A stretch of 64,000 nucleotides of DNA from Enterobacterales bacterium CwR94 (GTDB lineage Bacteria > Pseudomonadota > Gammaproteobacteria > Enterobacterales > Enterobacteriaceae). The stretch spans positions 372,001 through 436,000 of the forward strand of contig KZ478062.1 in assembly GCA_002837195.1 (NCBI GenBank), in the 5' to 3' direction. Below, in pieces: positions 28,256 to 38,299 of the stretch. A program made the position numbers and the translations under genes. The number at the start of each line of letters is the position of its first letter. Positions within the stretch are counted from its first letter, which is position 1. The notes under the pieces were generated by a model. That model searched no databases. It was given only the letters and a program-made list of their open reading frames with translations, and was not told the DNA's origin.

Positions 28256-28294
28256 AAAAAGTGGGGGCGTAAAGCGTGACTTTACTTTCCCCCA
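28254..28294 (-). terminator. Intrinsic terminator of the yjbE-like gene (leftward)
   Basis: TGGGGG (28262-28267) pairs with CCCCCA (28289-28294) and GTAAAG (28269-28274) with CTTTAC (28280-28285). Read leftward the hairpin is followed by seven T (28254-28260). It would also end greB reading from the other side, without a T-run. Confidence 0.75.
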
Positions 28295-28356
28295 GAGGCG
28301 AAAAGGATAATGCAGAGAGCGTTATTTTAATGAAGTGCTACGAGGGTAATAGGGTA

Positions 28357-28596
28357 TTAACGGTTGGGTGTCGTCGATGTCGTGGTACTGGTACCGCCGC
28401 CATCATGCCCACCCATGGTTGCCAGCGCGACGCCCAGCAATGCAGCAACAGCGGTAACGCCTTCGGCGTCTGACTGCCCTTTGGCGCTGCTAAAGGCTTG
28501 CGCGCCCGCTGCTTCACCGGTCGTCGGCGTGGCCGCCATACTGGCTGATGAAATAAATAAGGCGATGAGTGCAGATGTCATAATTATTTTTTTCAT
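28357..28596 (-). CDS. YjbE-like small secreted protein
   Basis: 79 residues; the ATG at 28596 follows AGGGGATATT. Signal peptide residues 1-20 (MKKIIMTSALIALFISSASM, cut near AAT). The mature part has TTGEAAG, an Ala/Ser-rich centre, VAALLGVALATMGGHDGGG and a Thr/Ser-rich tail (TSTTTSTT). E. coli YjbE, first gene of the Rcs-controlled exopolysaccharide operon yjbEFGH, shows the same order: GEAAG, VGVALAATGGGDG and a poly-Thr end. Here no yjbFGH genes follow. Role unknown; possibly in exopolysaccharide or biofilm. Confidence 0.7.
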   Translation of the reverse strand: MKKIIMTSALIALFISSASMAATPTTGEAAGAQAFSSAKGQSDAEGVTAVAALLGVALATMGGHDGGGTSTTTSTTPNR

Positions 28597-29134
28597 AATA
28601 TCCCCTGGTGTTGTTGACGACGGGGAAATCATTGCCTGTCCAAATATAATTAGAAAGTGAATTTTTTAACCCGTAATATTCAATAAAAGAGTGGCCCGGT
28701 CTTAATTTGTCTTCGCTCCAATAATTCCTAAAGCGCTTTTCTGACAATTTCCGCCTGTCTGGATTTTTATGCTGCCGATTCGATTTTGTGCGCCGCTTTC
28801 GTCGATTGCGCACGTGCGTGGCGGGCCGCCTCACAGTGCGTTAACCATAACGTAATGAATTTTATAGATTATTGTGGCAACTTCGCGGTCAGATCCACGG
28901 CTTAACAGAAACCAGGCACAGAATTCAGACTAATTTCAGCCCGCGCGAGTCGAGATAACACAATGTCCTCACAGGCTTTTTTCCCCGCGCTGTACGCTGA
29001 AAATTAAATATAACCCCCTGTTTTATATGCTTTGTAACAATTTCGGCTAGAATATAAACCAATAATGATTGTCAGATGTAAGCAAACTTTTGAGAATAGC
29101 AGGCACGGGCAATCGCGCCTTTGGGAGTAGAAAA
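28597..29134. other. Divergent region between the yjbE-like gene and ompR
   Basis: About 540 bases without a gene. The part near ompR (29020-29060) has AT-rich -10-like boxes (TAGAAT, TATAAA) that probably form the ompR-envZ promoter; the exact choice is uncertain. An out-of-frame open stretch at 28514-28834 shows no protein features. Confidence 0.45.
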
Positions 29135-31216
<2,082 letters not shown>

Positions 31217-31225
31217 GCTGTGGCT

Positions 31226-32845
31226 CTAGCGTTGTGGGCCCGCTTTCACCAGCGCGGCACCGGCGGCAGTATCGGTATATTTTTCAAAATTGGTGATAAA
31301 CCGCTGTGCCAGGTCAGTTGCCCTGGCCTGCCAGTCCGCCGCGTTGGCATAGGTGGTGCGTGGATCAAGTAATGCGCTATCCACACCCGTGAGCGCCGTT
31401 GGCATCGCCAGATTAAAGATCGGCAAATTCACGGTCTGCGCGTCGGACAGCTCACCCCGCAAAATGGCGTTGATGATCGCCCGCGTGTCACGCAGTGACA
31501 TGCGCTTACCGCTACCGTTCCATCCCGTATTCACCAGATAGGCTTCCGCGCCCGCAGCTTGCATGCGCTGCACCAGCACTTCGGCATACTGTGTGGGATG
31601 CAGGGTCAAGAATGCGGCACCAAAGCAGGCGGAGAAGGTCGGCGTGGGTTCGGTGACACCGCGCTCGGTCCCTGCCAGTTTGGCCGTAAAACCGGACAAG
31701 AAGTGATACTGCGTTTGGTCTGGCGTCAGGCGAGACACCGGCGGAAGCACGCCAAAGGCATCGGCGGTCAAAAAGATGACTTTTTGCGCATGGCCTGCTT
31801 TGGAAACGGGTTTGACGATGTTGTCGATATGGTGGATAGGATAGGAAACGCGGGTGTTTTCCGTTTTGCTGCCGTCGTCGTAATCGACGCTGTTATCGGC
31901 ACGTACCACGACATTTTCCAGCAAGGCATCGCGGCGAATGGCCTGATAAATTTCCGGTTCCGCATCGGCTGACAGCTTAATGGTTTTCGCGTAGCAGCCC
32001 CCTTCAAAGTTAAACACGCCGTCATCATCCCAACCGTGTTCATCATCGCCAATCAGTTGACGTTTAGGATCGGTGGACAGCGTGGTTTTACCGGTGCCAG
32101 ACAGACCAAAGAAGACCGCGACATCGCCCGCTTCGCCAACGTTGGCTGAGCAGTGCATAGAAGCAATGCCTTTCAGCGGCAACAGGTAGTTCATTACGGC
32201 AAACAACCCTTTCTTCATTTCTCCGCCGTACCAGGTGCCGCCAATCAGTTGAATGCCCTCTGAGAGGTTAAAGGCGACAAAGTTCTCCGAGTGTAAGCCT
32301 TGTTCCTGCCAGTGCGGATTCGTGCATTTCGCGCCGTTCATCACCACAAAATCAGGTGTAAATGTGGCTTGTTCACTGGCCGTAGGCTGAATAAACATGT
32401 TCTTCACAAAGTGTGCCTGCCACGCCACCTCGGTGATAAAGCGCACCGCCAGACGGCTGTCGGGGTTGGCACCACACCAGGCATCGACGATAAACAGACG
32501 TTTCCCGGAGAGCTGTTCCGTGACGCGCGTTTTGAGCTGCGACCAGACTTCAGGCGAGAGAGGCTGATTATCGTTTTTGCCCGTGCCCTGATCGGCCCAC
32601 CACAGTGTGTTGCGCGTGGTCTCGTCGCGCACAATGTATTTATCTTTAGGCGAGCGCCCAGTGAAAATGCCGGTATTCACGGCAACCGCGCCGGATTCCG
32701 TCACGATGCCGCGCTCAAAGCCTTCCAGCTCTGGGCGGGTTTCTTCCTTAAACAGGCAGTCATAATCAGGATTATGAACCACCTCAACCGTATCAGTGAT
32801 GCCGTAAGCTACGAGATCCTGTGGCGTCAGGCCGTTAGCGTGCAT
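31226..32845 (-). CDS. pckA: Phosphoenolpyruvate carboxykinase (ATP)
   Basis: 539 residues (E. coli 540); ATG 32845 has AGGAG ahead. It converts oxaloacetate plus ATP to phosphoenolpyruvate, the gluconeogenic entry. Conserved segments: [14 protein letters not shown] for substrate binding, [16 protein letters not shown], the kinase-1a P loop [11 protein letters not shown], kinase-2 [21 protein letters not shown] and RVSYPIHHI. Length and motifs are complete. It is monocistronic and convergent with envZ, as in E. coli. Confidence 0.97.
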   Translation of the reverse strand: MHANGLTPQDLVAYGITDTVEVVHNPDYDCLFKEETRPELEGFERGIVTESGAVAVNTGIFTGRSPKDKYIVRDETTRNTLWWADQGTGKNDNQPLSPEVWSQLKTRVTEQLSGKRLFIVDAWCGANPDSRLAVRFITEVAWQAHFVKNMFIQPTASEQATFTPDFVVMNGAKCTNPHWQEQGLHSENFVAFNLSEGIQLIGGTWYGGEMKKGLFAVMNYLLPLKGIASMHCSANVGEAGDVAVFFGLSGTGKTTLSTDPKRQLIGDDEHGWDDDGVFNFEGGCYAKTIKLSADAEPEIYQAIRRDALLENVVVRADNSVDYDDGSKTENTRVSYPIHHIDNIVKPVSKAGHAQKVIFLTADAFGVLPPVSRLTPDQTQYHFLSGFTAKLAGTERGVTEPTPTFSACFGAAFLTLHPTQYAEVLVQRMQAAGAEAYLVNTGWNGSGKRMSLRDTRAIINAILRGELSDAQTVNLPIFNLAMPTALTGVDSALLDPRTTYANAADWQARATDLAQRFITNFEKYTDTAAGAALVKAGPQR

Positions 32846-33144
32846 GATACTGCTCCTTTGTCTTTGGGGACGTTTTATCAATGTAGGGTAATCTGCGATG
32901 TTGTCTTTACGCCCCGGCCGTTGCGACAGCCGGGAGCGCAACGATCGCGCGCAGTGTACACCCGACGTGCCTGAGAAACAGCGGCAGGCAGCAGAAATGC
33001 GAGGCAGTACAGAAAAACGGGATAAAACGAAACAATTCGGACAAGGTTTATCGCGGAAAGGGTGACGAATAAGGTGGATTATCTGGAGAGGAGGGATTCA
33101 GGTCTCAGTCATTCACTGAAAATGTGCTGAATCGTGGCAGTTTT
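32846..33144. other. Intergenic region upstream of pckA
   Basis: About 300 bases between the pckA start and the hairpin after hslO. It should hold the pckA promoter. Open frames here are short and lack ribosome sites. I could not identify a CRP or Cra site with confidence. Confidence 0.4.
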
Positions 33145-33169
33145 GGCGGCACATGTACGATGTGCCGCC
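33145..33169 (-). terminator. Hairpin downstream of hslO
   Basis: A perfect 10-bp stem (33145-33154 with 33160-33169) and 5-base loop, ten bases past the hslO stop. No T-run on the leftward side. Confidence 0.55.
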
Positions 33170-33178
33170 AGGCAAGCA

Positions 33179-34057
33179 TCAGTGGACCTGATCGTCTTTT
33201 GGCGCGGCGTCATTGCGAATGGCCGCAATGTCTACCGCGTCAAACAGATAGTGCGAGTTGCAGTAGTCGCAGTGCATATCAATCTTGCCGTCTTCTGCCA
33301 GAATTTGATCAACTTCGTCTGCGGCCAGGCTTTTCAGCACGTCGCCACAGCGCTCGCGCGAACAGGTGCAGCGGAAGATAACCGGCTGCGGATCGTAGAC
33401 CGTAACCTCTTCTTCATGGTACAGACGCCACATCACATCGGTCGCCGGCAGGTCGAGCAGCTCTGCGGTTTTAATGGTCTCGGTCAAGGTCGCAAGGTGA
33501 TTGAAATCTTCACGATCGCTGTCCTGCGCGGGTAACACTTGCAGCAGAATGCCTGCGGCACCCGGTGCGCTGCGCTGCAAATCGCTACGAATAAAAATGC
33601 GCGTCGGCAGCTGCTCAGAACGCATAAAGTAATCTTCCAGACAGGCCGCCAGCGTATCCCCTTCGAGGCCGACCACACCTTGATAGCGCTCACCCTGCAG
33701 AGGGCTAATGGTGATAACCATGTAGCCATTGCCCACCATTTCGTGCAGGGTGGCTTCATCAGCGATATCGCCTTCAATACGGGCAACGCCACGCATTTCC
33801 TGCAGGTGATTTCCGTTAATGACCGCCATTTTCAGTGGGCCATCACCTTGCAGTTGCACCGTGATATCACCTTCAAATTTCAAGGTGGCGGTCATCAGGC
33901 TGGTGGAAACCAGCAGCTCAGCCAGCAGTTTTTTGACCGCCGGAGGATAGTCGTGACCTTTCAGCATTTCGCGCCAGGTGTCAGAAACGGTCACCAGTTC
34001 GCCACGCACGGCGTGCTTTTCAAACAGGAAACGATGAAGTTGGTCTTGCTGAGTCAT
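33179..34057 (-). CDS. hslO: Redox-regulated chaperone Hsp33
   Basis: 292 residues, as in E. coli. A holdase activated by oxidation. The C-terminal zinc switch is complete: CTC in [11 protein letters not shown] and CDYC in [10 protein letters not shown] supply the four Cys (C-x-C and C-x-x-C). The N-terminal core contains [17 protein letters not shown] and [10 protein letters not shown]. It is the last gene of the igaA-yrfG-hslR-hslO run, nine bases after hslR. Confidence 0.97.
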   Translation of the reverse strand: MTQQDQLHRFLFEKHAVRGELVTVSDTWREMLKGHDYPPAVKKLLAELLVSTSLMTATLKFEGDITVQLQGDGPLKMAVINGNHLQEMRGVARIEGDIADEATLHEMVGNGYMVITISPLQGERYQGVVGLEGDTLAACLEDYFMRSEQLPTRIFIRSDLQRSAPGAAGILLQVLPAQDSDREDFNHLATLTETIKTAELLDLPATDVMWRLYHEEEVTVYDPQPVIFRCTCSRERCGDVLKSLAADEVDQILAEDGKIDMHCDYCNSHYLFDAVDIAAIRNDAAPKDDQVH

Positions 34058-34066
34058 AATTTTCTC

Positions 34067-34480
34067 TCACGTTGACGACGACGGGTCGCCAGAATTTTTA
34101 AATTTCATCAGGTCGCGGCGCTCTTTTTTGTCCGGACGACGATCGGGATGCGGCATGCTCAGTGCATTCATTTTGCGTGCTAAGGCCACGTTTTCCCGTT
34201 TAACGATGCTCGCTTCCGTTTCGCTATACATCTGTTGTGCTTCGCTGGCGGGGCGGCGCTGATCCGTAATCTGGGTAATCACCACGGTGCGTTCATCGTT
34301 GCCCTGGCGCAGGGTCAGGGTGGCGTTGAGTTCCACGCTTTTGCTGGGCTTGCTGCGCTGGCCGTTGTAATGCACTTTGCCGCCTTCCACCATTTCACGC
34401 GCTAATGCACGCGTTTTGTAGAAGCGTGCGGCCCATAGCCACTTATCGAGGCGAACACTGTCGGCGGTTTTCTCTTTCAT
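34067..34480 (-). CDS. hslR: Ribosome-associated heat shock protein Hsp15
   Basis: 137 residues. The start is the ATG at 34480, five bases after AGAGG, rather than the preceding GTG. An S4 RNA-binding domain (VRLDKWLWAARFYKTRALAR and KVHYNGQRSKPSK) is followed by a basic tail (PHPDRRPDKKERRDL). It binds stalled 50S subunits carrying nascent chains. Six bases separate it from yrfG and nine from hslO, so they are translated from one message. Confidence 0.96.
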   Translation of the reverse strand: MKEKTADSVRLDKWLWAARFYKTRALAREMVEGGKVHYNGQRSKPSKSVELNATLTLRQGNDERTVVITQITDQRRPASEAQQMYSETEASIVKRENVALARKMNALSMPHPDRRPDKKERRDLMKFKNSGDPSSST

Positions 34481-34489
34481 CACAGCCTC

Positions 34490-35158
34490 TCATGTACTGA
34501 TGGCAATCAGATGGCGATAGTCTGTCACGGCGGCATGCTGCGCAAAGGTCTTCAGGCCCAAACCGGAATCCGGGTTGCCGACGCCAAGGCAGTAGCGAAT
34601 TCCCCATTGTGTTGCGGCCTGCAAAACCGGTTCGCTATCGTCAATAAACAGCGTGCGCGTTTTATCGAACCCGGTTGCGGCGTGAACGGCCTGCCACAGC
34701 CGCGCATCCTCTTTCGGATAACCAAAGGTATGGGTGGAATAGAGAAGATCAAGGTGCGGAGCCAGTCCGGTTTGCTGTAATTTGACTTCCAAATTCCAGG
34801 GATGCGCGTTGGTCAATAAAATCAATTGCTTATTCCAGGCGCGGAGCTGATGCAGAAAGGGCAATGTGTCATCGCGCAGCACGGCACGCTCACGCTGCTG
34901 CCAGGTCATATGGCGAATATCCAGCCCCAGTGCTTCACTCCAGTAGTCCAGACAGTACCAGTTTAGCGTATGTTGCACCGCTTGATACTTTGCCTCAATC
35001 AGCGCCTGCGCAGCGTGCAGCGGAATGCCTTGTTTCTCGCTGACCTGCTGCGGCACCAGCTCAAGCCAAAAATAGCGGTCAAAAGCGAGATCCAGCAAGG
35101 TGCCGTCCATATCCAACAAAACGGTGTCGATACCAGACCAATCGAGAGCGACAGACAT
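34490..35158 (-). CDS. yrfG: HAD-superfamily GMP/IMP nucleotidase YrfG
   Basis: 222 residues. HAD motif I is LLDMDGTLLDLAFD (residues 14-27, nucleophile and acid/base Asp), motif II ILLTNAHPW, motif III Lys in GYPKEDARLW, and motif IV LFIDDSEPVLQAA. E. coli YrfG hydrolyses GMP and IMP. The ending CLGVGNPDSGL matches it. It lies in the igaA-hslO operon. Confidence 0.93.
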   Translation of the reverse strand: MSVALDWSGIDTVLLDMDGTLLDLAFDRYFWLELVPQQVSEKQGIPLHAAQALIEAKYQAVQHTLNWYCLDYWSEALGLDIRHMTWQQRERAVLRDDTLPFLHQLRAWNKQLILLTNAHPWNLEVKLQQTGLAPHLDLLYSTHTFGYPKEDARLWQAVHAATGFDKTRTLFIDDSEPVLQAATQWGIRYCLGVGNPDSGLGLKTFAQHAAVTDYRHLIAIST

Positions 35159-35201
35159 GGAGCCTCATTGCTGCTTAAAAAAGGGGCGACAGCGTATCAC
35201 A

Positions 35202-37340
35202 TCAGAACAGCGAACGGATGTTTTGCACCGAGGGCAAAGACTGGTTAAAGCATTTTTCGTAATACTGCTGAATGGCCGTCTGGCGTAAACGGTCGCGGTG
35301 CGCACGTTGCAAAGCGAGGATGCCGTTGACCACGACGCTGATCAGCAAAATAGCTAACAGCAATGTGGTGCCAAGATAGCGCGCCAGCGTCAGGGAGTCG
35401 GGCGCGCCGTGGATCGCCACATGTTGAGTCCCGTTTGCGTCAATGCTTAACGCGGTGATCACACCATTGGCGACAAATGGGGTATGCAGCAGCAAACCGG
35501 ACAGCCGCTGTAGCTCGTGCCATTGATCGAGCGGATCAAAGTCATACAGCGACAGACCCGGCTGGGGCTGGCTAACTAATTGCAATCCCTCATCGCTGTA
35601 GATCAGGAAACCACCGGGCGGCGGGCTGTTTAACGCTTCTGCTGCGCGATGCGTTTCGCGCTGGAAGAAGGAGGAGGTGGCGGTATTGACCAGATTCTCC
35701 AGAGCCTCAGCACTGACCGGGCGCAGCAGCACATTGGTGCCATTTAAGGTGCCGGAATCGGCGCGTTTTACCAATGCTGCCCAATCTTTTGCGTTCCCAA
35801 GATTCACCAACGCATTTTTCAACCGTACGCAGTCCTGGCTTTCGCTACACAAATCCTGGGTGCGCAGAATGATGTCGGCAAAATCATCCAACAAAATCAT
35901 CCCGGATTTTTGAATCGCGGTGGCCAGTTGCGGGTTAATTTTCGGATCGCTGGCGGCCTGAGGATGCAGTTGCTCACGCGTGGTGGTGAGCAGCGCAGCC
36001 GCTTTATCAATAATATCGGACTGCGGCGGCGGCAGGGCGCGCGCGTTGTTCCAATGCACCGCGGAGCAGTCAAACGGCATAAACGCATAGGTGCGGCTGT
36101 TTTGATAGTTTGCGGGCACCGAGCACATGCCCGTGCCTTTTACCGTCAGCATATCGCCCACGCGCAGCGAGACTTTTTCTAATTCGTTTACATTGGTGAC
36201 GTTGATGTGATCGCTGCCCTTGGCCCAGGCCAAACTCAATTTCAACGGCATTGTCATGGGGATCCAGGTGACCAGCAGCAGGAGCACCAGCAGCGATCCC
36301 AGTGCCAGTACCACATTGCGCCGCCAGCGTTGGAGCGGGAAATGGCGTACTTCATCATGCAGGGACAGGAAACGCCCCTGACGCACCACCTGGCGATTCA
36401 AATAAATGTCGACATCGGTCTGTTGACCTAAATCTTGATTCACCCAGGGTTGCCAATGGGCGGGATAGATGAGGTCAATGATACCGAGGGAGATATTGCT
36501 GAGCTGGCCCTGGTTTGATTCCCCAAACAAGCCCCAGCGCTTAGGCGAGCCGCGCAGGCAATGAATATCACGCAGTGACTTTTGCGAAGGGCGTTTATAA
36601 AGAAAGAACAGGCTGACGGCGAGGATCGTGCCGCCGGCCATCAGCAGCCAGGGAACTAACATTGCCGGGGCAAGCAGTGAAAAGAAAAACAGCAGCAGGG
36701 CGACGCTGATGGCAACCGCTTCTCGCGTCCCTTCGGGACGGCTCAAACTGACCTCTTCCGCGCTTTCTTTCCGCACTTTCAGCAGTTCAATGTGTTCGGC
36801 TTCTTCCTGACGGATCGACGCGCGAGGGGCCAGTGGCTGCGGCACGGTAGGGAAGGGCACTTGCTCCTGTGCATAGTTGAGCAGCGTGTGCCCATTAAGT
36901 GAGATCACCAGCGGCATGGTTTGCGTGCGGATGATTTCAACGTAGTTCTCTTCTGCGATGTACTGTTCCCACAGCGGCGGCAGATGAACTTCAATGGCAT
37001 CCAGGTAGTAACGCCATTTATGCGGCTCATCGGTCGACAGGCCGTAACGCGTGATGGCGCGGGTCACCGGATAGACATTATTGCTTTGCGAGGTCAGTGC
37101 TAATTTTTCTGGCGGCTTGCTGGCACCACCGGGCAACACCGTGGCGGGGGCATTGGCCACAGTATTCACGTAGCGATCAATGGCATCACGCTCTTCTGAC
37201 GTCAGTTTACGCCAGGGGGGGCTAATAAAGGGCAGCGGGCGGGCAAGTGGCGGGCGATGACGCATGGCATACCAAAAGATACAGCCTGCAGCCACAGAGC
37301 AACCTAACAGGATCACCAGAACCATCACTAAGGTATTCAT
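35202..37340 (-). CDS. igaA: Rcs-phosphorelay inhibitor IgaA
   Basis: 712 residues, the family length. An inner-membrane protein with an N-terminal anchor (residues 3-22), a pair of membrane segments near 205-250, one near 335-355 and a last one near 655-675, leaving a large periplasmic domain (about 360-650) with Cys residues in MCSVPANYQ, DCSA, LCSESQDC. Known role: IgaA contacts RcsD and RcsF and holds the Rcs envelope-stress pathway off; it is essential where Rcs is active. CAGGATAACATC precedes the ATG. First gene of a four-gene operon. Confidence 0.95.
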   Translation of the reverse strand: MNTLVMVLVILLGCSVAAGCIFWYAMRHRPPLARPLPFISPPWRKLTSEERDAIDRYVNTVANAPATVLPGGASKPPEKLALTSQSNNVYPVTRAITRYGLSTDEPHKWRYYLDAIEVHLPPLWEQYIAEENYVEIIRTQTMPLVISLNGHTLLNYAQEQVPFPTVPQPLAPRASIRQEEAEHIELLKVRKESAEEVSLSRPEGTREAVAISVALLLFFFSLLAPAMLVPWLLMAGGTILAVSLFFLYKRPSQKSLRDIHCLRGSPKRWGLFGESNQGQLSNISLGIIDLIYPAHWQPWVNQDLGQQTDVDIYLNRQVVRQGRFLSLHDEVRHFPLQRWRRNVVLALGSLLVLLLLVTWIPMTMPLKLSLAWAKGSDHINVTNVNELEKVSLRVGDMLTVKGTGMCSVPANYQNSRTYAFMPFDCSAVHWNNARALPPPQSDIIDKAAALLTTTREQLHPQAASDPKINPQLATAIQKSGMILLDDFADIILRTQDLCSESQDCVRLKNALVNLGNAKDWAALVKRADSGTLNGTNVLLRPVSAEALENLVNTATSSFFQRETHRAAEALNSPPPGGFLIYSDEGLQLVSQPQPGLSLYDFDPLDQWHELQRLSGLLLHTPFVANGVITALSIDANGTQHVAIHGAPDSLTLARYLGTTLLLAILLISVVVNGILALQRAHRDRLRQTAIQQYYEKCFNQSLPSVQNIRSLF

Positions 37341-37706
37341 GATGTTATCCTGCCCTGCGAGGCGGGTTGGAGCCTGTTGTAAGTTGTGCTGCGAGTCCCC
37401 GTTGCAATCGGTTCGCCTGTGTAATCATAAAATAGCGCATTAAATCAATTGGTTAGTTTTATAGCTAGCCTTGCAGAAATCTTATCGGTCTTTTTTATCG
37501 TTAAGTATCGGCATACTCTGATTTTTTTACCTTTTCCTGGCGCGACTTAAAACCCTTTTTTTAGGCTGCGCGTAATTTGTTATAAGAAAGGTGTAAAAAA
37601 CGTGCAATCATTGGCTTCGCAAGTCGAGCAAGGCACAATGTTGCCCTAATTAACGATTTCCTGCGCGGTTATCACCTGTTTTCACGGCTTTTTTCATGGG
37701 GCCATT
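37341..37706. promoter_or_regulatory. Divergent promoter region of igaA and nudE
   Basis: About 365 bases, AT-rich in the middle (37430-37600), between divergent genes. It includes a TTATAA/TATAAG box near 37580 that could serve nudE. No open frame has a ribosome site. Confidence 0.4.
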
Positions 37707-38267
37707 ATGACCAATCCGTTAGAAAAACCCAAAATTCTCCATGTAGAAACGGTAGCGCGCTCTCGCCTGTTTACGGTTGAGGCTGTCGATCTGGCATTCA
37801 GTAATGGCGCGCGTCGCGTCTACGAGCGCATGCGTCCTTCAGACCGTGAAGCCGTGATGATTGTGCCGATCATTGATGATCATCTGCTGCTGATTCAAGA
37901 ATATGCCGTGGGGCTGGAGTGTTATGAATTAGGCTTCCCAAAAGGGCTGATAGATGCTGGCGAAAGCGTTCATCAGGCGGCAAATCGTGAGCTTAAAGAA
38001 GAGGTCGGGTTTGGCGCGACGCAACTGCAAACGCTGCGTAAGCTAACCATGGCTCCTTCATATTTTTCCAGCAAAATGAATATCGTGGTGGCGGAAGGGC
38101 TGTACCCGGAAAAACTGGAAGGGGATGAACCTGAACCGCTGCCGGTCACACGCTGGCCGCTGTCAGAAATGATGACGCTGTTGGAAAAGGGGGATTTCAA
38201 TGAATCCCGCTGCGTCAGTGCGCTGTTTCTGGTGCGCGAATGGCTCAGACAGCAAGGTCGGATGTAA
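37707..38267 (+). CDS. nudE: Nudix hydrolase NudE (ADP-ribose / NADH / Ap3A)
   Basis: 186 residues. The Nudix box is complete: GLIDAGESVHQAANRELKEE followed by VGFG (Gx5Ex7REUxEExGU), near residues 84-107. E. coli NudE prefers ADP-ribose, NADH and diadenosine polyphosphates, releasing AMP. It is divergent from igaA and convergent with mrcA, as in E. coli. Confidence 0.95.
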   Translation: MTNPLEKPKILHVETVARSRLFTVEAVDLAFSNGARRVYERMRPSDREAVMIVPIIDDHLLLIQEYAVGLECYELGFPKGLIDAGESVHQAANRELKEEVGFGATQLQTLRKLTMAPSYFSSKMNIVVAEGLYPEKLEGDEPEPLPVTRWPLSEMMTLLEKGDFNESRCVSALFLVREWLRQQGRM

Positions 38268-38290
38268 AAAAGGCGGGGTATTCCCCGCCT
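38266..38290. terminator. Terminator of mrcA (leftward) and nudE
   Basis: A perfect 8-bp stem (38271-38278 with 38283-38290); read leftward it is followed by a run of T (revcomp of 38266-38270 plus the paired base), a typical intrinsic terminator for mrcA. Confidence 0.75.
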
Positions 38291-38299
38291 CTGACTTAA

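Noticed and set aside
28514-28834. 106-residue minus-strand frame upstream of and overlapping the yjbE-like gene
   Set aside because: Basic, Arg/Asn-rich translation without motifs; the other frame has signal peptide and ribosome site.
33124-33535. Plus-strand frames at 33124-33381 and 33134-33535
   Set aside because: They begin in the hslO terminator hairpin and read opposite hslO; no ribosome site.
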